From positions 126,001 through 190,000 of the forward strand of contig JAJEKV010000019.1 of assembly GCA_021234155.1 (NCBI GenBank): a DNA stretch of 64,000 nucleotides. Reading direction: 5' to 3'. This document shows, one piece after another, positions 61,075 through 64,000 of this stretch (position 1 is its first letter; each line of letters begins with the position of its first letter). The notes beneath the pieces were generated by a model. The model saw nothing but the letters and a program-made list of their open reading frames with translations. It searched no databases and was not told the DNA's origin. This DNA comes from Isoetes taiwanensis. Its lineage: Eukaryota; Streptophyta; Lycopodiopsida; Isoetales; Isoetaceae. The translations under genes were made by a program, and so were the position numbers.

Positions 61075-61417
61075 GTGTAATGCACTAGAACGAGAGAAAT
61101 TAACTAATTAGCAAATGATATTCCTATCCCCAGAAAACGATTCTAAATATACAAAATCCAAAACGCGCCAAGCGCGTTTGCTATATTGCTTTTTTCACAA
61201 ATCTATTTACACGCGCCTGGCGCGATTTGTATAAAGCCGTATGAAATAGAAAGGCCAAACTAGAAACGCGCCTGGCACGATTTGATTAACCTAGTGGGAA
61301 ATTAGAAGCCAACTAGACATGCCTAAGCGATTTTGCCCATTCTAACATATCATTCTATAGAAAAAAAATGAAGAAAATAGAATACGAAGCCAGGGGAATA
61401 GATAGAGCAAATCTAAT

Positions 61418-61440
61418 AGCAGATAGAGCAGAATAAGAAC
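61418..61440. repeat. LINE target-site duplication, left
   Basis: AGCAGATAGAGC-AGAATAAGAAC; repeated at 63901-63927 with a 4-base insertion. Confidence 0.75.
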
Positions 61441-61443
61441 TCA

Positions 61444-61470
61444 TAGAATAGAATAGAATAGAATAGAATA
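61444..61470. repeat. LINE 3' tail microsatellite
   Basis: (ATAGA)n on the plus strand, that is (ATTCT)n at the 3' end of the LINE. Confidence 0.8.
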
Positions 61471-62099
61471 TGATTTTTATCGCCCACCGGAGACCAACGG
61501 CCTATGGGACCCAAGTACAAAGAGAGAGCAGTGGTATTATTACTACCGGATTAAAAACCCCCTCACCAAGGGTTTTCGGGGAAAAACCTTAATAGCAATA
61601 AGGATCTTGACATCTTGCACAGATTATATACATAATCACAAGTACATTTGAGGTTAATGCCGGACGGGGGGCATAACCGAGTCAGCGTATCCATTACCTC
61701 CTAAAGGTGCACGATCCTAACAAGCCCTACAGAGGCCATGCCATTAGCTCATGCAAGGCCCGATGGGGCACAACTAACCGAAAGCAACAAGGCCGGATAT
61801 GCTTGTATGCCGCACAGGCCCGAGGGCGTGACTTTCATCCTCAATGGCACCTGTTGACAGATTGACAGACTCTGTCCTCACGCGGCTCGAATCCATCTCC
61901 CTGTCTCAATGCGGAGGTGTGCACACCGAATGGAATGCAATCACCACCCGCGCTTTTTCATGGGTAGATGGGTGCGAGGTAGTGGTGTGGGCCCTCGTGA
62001 GCATGGGATTAACCTGCTGTCGATAATTTGCCACCTTGACATGTGATGTGGCCTCTCGCATCCCAAAGCTTGGCCATGAAGCAAGCATCCGCACTTGCT

Positions 62100-63500
62100 T
62101 CAAGGAAGCGTAGCGTTCTTCGGTGTATGCACTGGTCCACATCCGTATGCATGCACATTCCATAGCGAACCACGGGCTTGCTTGTCTTTCCAGCGGGCTT
62201 TGAGTCGCCAAGGCCCCATCGCCCATTGCCAAAGCAAGGTTGGGCAGCCGTGCTTCATCCATAGCCACCACCTTACGAAGTAAATAATGTGACGTTCCAG
62301 CATGACCCTCAGAATGAAAGGAAGCCATCTCTGGAGCAAGATCTGATATGGGACCGTGGATTTCACTCCCGATTGCGGGCCAAGAAGGCCTTCATGCACC
62401 TTTCTAGATCGCTTCAAGTGGTAAGGGATATCACCGGCCCCCATACGCCCCATAGAAGAGGACCGGTTCAACCAAGGCCCGAACAAGTGTGTCCGGTGAC
62501 CCCATGCATACTCTGACTTGCCTTGTGATTTGTTGTTTTGCATTGCATCTGAGGGGGCTTTCCACCTGCGGGATGGATGCATCCGGTGTGTGGTAGTAGA
62601 AAACTCAATGCCCAAATATTTATAAGACTGAGCCACCTCCACTACACGCCTGGTAAGTGAATGAGGGAAGGCGTGGGTCTTGGGGATGACGGGACCAGAA
62701 GCACCTTTGTCTTGGCCAAGTTAACTCTCATGTCGAGTGAATTGGCAGAAAGTGTCCAAAGCATCCGTGTGGCGTTGCATGTCCCTTCGGGGTATATGCG
62801 TAGCCAGGTCAACATCATCGGCATATATGAGTTGCGGATTATTATGGTGCATCAACGAAAGGCCTCCCGTGCTCGGCTAGCCATTCTTCTAGCTGGTCAG
62901 TGTGCCGAAGAGCGTCGGAGATAGAGGGCAGCCTGGCGCACCCCAATGCTACTAACAACGGGCTCCCAGGGACGGTGTGAGGCGGTAGGAGCAAGCCCTC
63001 AGATAGTGCAGATATAGCATGCAAAGTCGTGAGGGTCCCTATCGCCTCTCAATCTATCCCACAACTTATCCCGGAGTAATTTGTGTCAAAAGCCTTTGCA
63101 AAATCCACAAAGCAACAAAGTCTGCATTCTCAAGGCCGATTCGGCTATCCTCTATGAGTGTTTAGAAGTGAAGATATGGTCAATAGTAGAATCTGGCAGG
63201 AAGCCCGCTTTCGCGTGAGAGCCCTTCTCCATCCTCCATCCCCAAAGTGTCAATCGGCGGCTCAAGAATCCCGGCAAGCAACTTGGCAAAGACATTTAAC
63301 CCGACCATAATAGTGCGATAGTTGGCTGGGCTATGGGGGTCCCCCGCTTTGTATATGGGCACAACTCTTTGGTAGTCCGGGGGGGAAGCCTTCTTGCAAT
63401 GCCCCCCTGAAGAGTCTTTGTGAGAACTGGCACCATTGGGGGGGCCCGCCCACTTGAGAAGCTCTCCGCCGCATACCATCCAAATCTGTTGCCTTCCCGT
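62100..63500 (-). pseudogene. LINE reverse transcriptase, frame-disrupted
   Basis: In order on the minus strand: VVPIYKAGDPHSPANYRTIM (RT motif 1-2 region, about 63330-63370), the CPLSPTLF-type region split by frameshifts and then QLEEWLAEHG (about 62870-62900), LIYADDVDLAT (the catalytic YADD motif, about 62805-62835), then VNLAKTKVL (about 62700-62730) and QSYKYLGIEFS (about 62600-62630). This is the standard order for a LINE RT. At least three frame changes are needed, so it is inactive unless the indels are sequencing error. Confidence 0.85.
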
Positions 63501-63900
63501 TAGTAGGCGTTGCGGTGCCCATTATGACATCCCCCTGAATGACCGGTGCTAGGCCACGTCTGCAAGGAGGTACTTGGTGCCCGGCTTCCCATTGGGTCAT
63601 ACAAATACCAAGTATCTCACCCATTGTTCGGGGTAATATTTCCCGTGGGTCATGCGGGCTTACTCAAGACCTTTCTCCAGAAGGCCCTAGGGTGGCGGTC
63701 TAGAAGACCAAACATCTATTGCTGGTGCTCTGCAAGGTACCTGGCTTTCTTGGTCTTGAGGAAGGAGCGGTATTGACGGACGGCCTGCGGGCGAATGGTG
63801 GGGTCCAGCACTTGGCGGAGCCATCGTTTTGACTCAGGCATTCGATCATCGAACCGGTGATTGCGAGGGAAGATGATTGCAGCCCCCGTGGATCGTCGAG

Positions 63901-64000
63901 AGCAGATAGAGCGGATAGAATAAGAACAGACGCGCCAGATATATAATAATAATACTCCTTGTTTAGTTCATTATTTAGTTCATTGTTTTGGTTCATTATT
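63901..64000. other. Right LINE target-site duplication and continuation of E2
   Basis: 63901-63927 is the right target duplication. After it, GACGCGCCAGATATAT holds a possible half of an E2 palindrome, so E2 probably resumes here and runs out of the window. Confidence 0.5.

Larger units (their letters stand above)
54229..61279. repeat. Dispersed 13-bp palindromes CGCGCCWGGCGCG (E2 motif)
   Basis: Exact copies: 55472-55484, 57538-57550, 57579-57591, 57664-57676, 57703-57715, 57744-57756, 61212-61224. Near copies: 54229-54241, 57613-57625, 58932-58944, 60586-60598, 60652-60664, 61164-61176, 61267-61279. Most are flanked by AAA/TTT, which extends the palindrome. Several fall in inferred introns, the others between genes. 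I found none elsewhere in the window except a possible half-site at about 63932. Confidence 0.9.
61441..63900 (-). mobile_element. 5'-truncated non-LTR retrotransposon (LINE)
   Basis: Runs 3' to 5' along the plus strand. Its 3' tail is an (ATTCT)n repeat (61444-61470) and its 5' end abuts the right target-site duplication. The reverse-transcriptase coding remnant is inside. The 5' endonuclease region is mostly missing. Confidence 0.85.

Overview
The window looks like nuclear DNA of a land plant. One gene belongs to a plant-specific family (the Arabidopsis AT1G01500-like family, 48831-49427, minus). Introns are GT-AG. Most of the rest is nested mobile DNA, segmental duplication and satellite. 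The best-resolved gene is a complete 23-exon homologue of the centriole/cilium protein LRRC45 (37286-46097, minus). I would expect that protein only in a lineage that makes ciliated cells, so a plant with swimming sperm (bryophyte, lycophyte, fern, cycad or Ginkgo type) is likely. I do not name a species.

Layout. Positions 1-132 and 13678-18985 are copy 1 of a segmental duplication; copy 2 is 32871-38415. Copy 1 is split by a 13,545-bp element, here called E1 (133-13677), with about 31-bp terminal inverted repeats. Copy 2 keeps the exact empty site. E1 has a decayed plus-strand transposase-like reading region. Its minus-strand cassette holds four MASSS-type coiled-coil paralogues, two unrecognised genes and a frame-broken histone H3 homologue that keeps the H3 N-terminal peptide. 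Inverted pairs of a TCACACGACG motif stand between these genes. Copy 1 also carries a decayed copy of the last LRRC45 exons (about 17873-18943). After it come exons of an unidentified helical, HEAT-like gene (19941-23222, minus), partly tandem-duplicated.

From 23218 to 31217 lies a two-level satellite: units of about 463 bp, eight per block, in two blocks repeating every 3.84 kb. Intergenic sequence and one gene-fragment exon follow, then copy 2 and LRRC45. The stretch 46098-52069 holds a foldback element, the AT1G01500-like gene, microsatellites and little else.

From 52070 on there is a solo LTR (52070-53715, 5-bp target duplication) inserted in a PIF1-like helicase remnant. A second, unbounded element (E2, about 53716 to beyond the window) follows. 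It has an FCP1-like phosphatase gene, a broken gene with an IIDGQHSV motif, two small intact ORFs and at least 14 copies of the palindrome CGCGCCWGGCGCG in introns and spacers. A 5'-truncated LINE (61441-63900, minus) is inserted in E2.

Reading frames in the repeats are broken by small indels. Where two copies can be compared, many differences sit at CTG/CAG and CG sites. That pattern may reflect methylation-linked base-calling error, so 'broken' calls in E1, E2 and the satellite are provisional.
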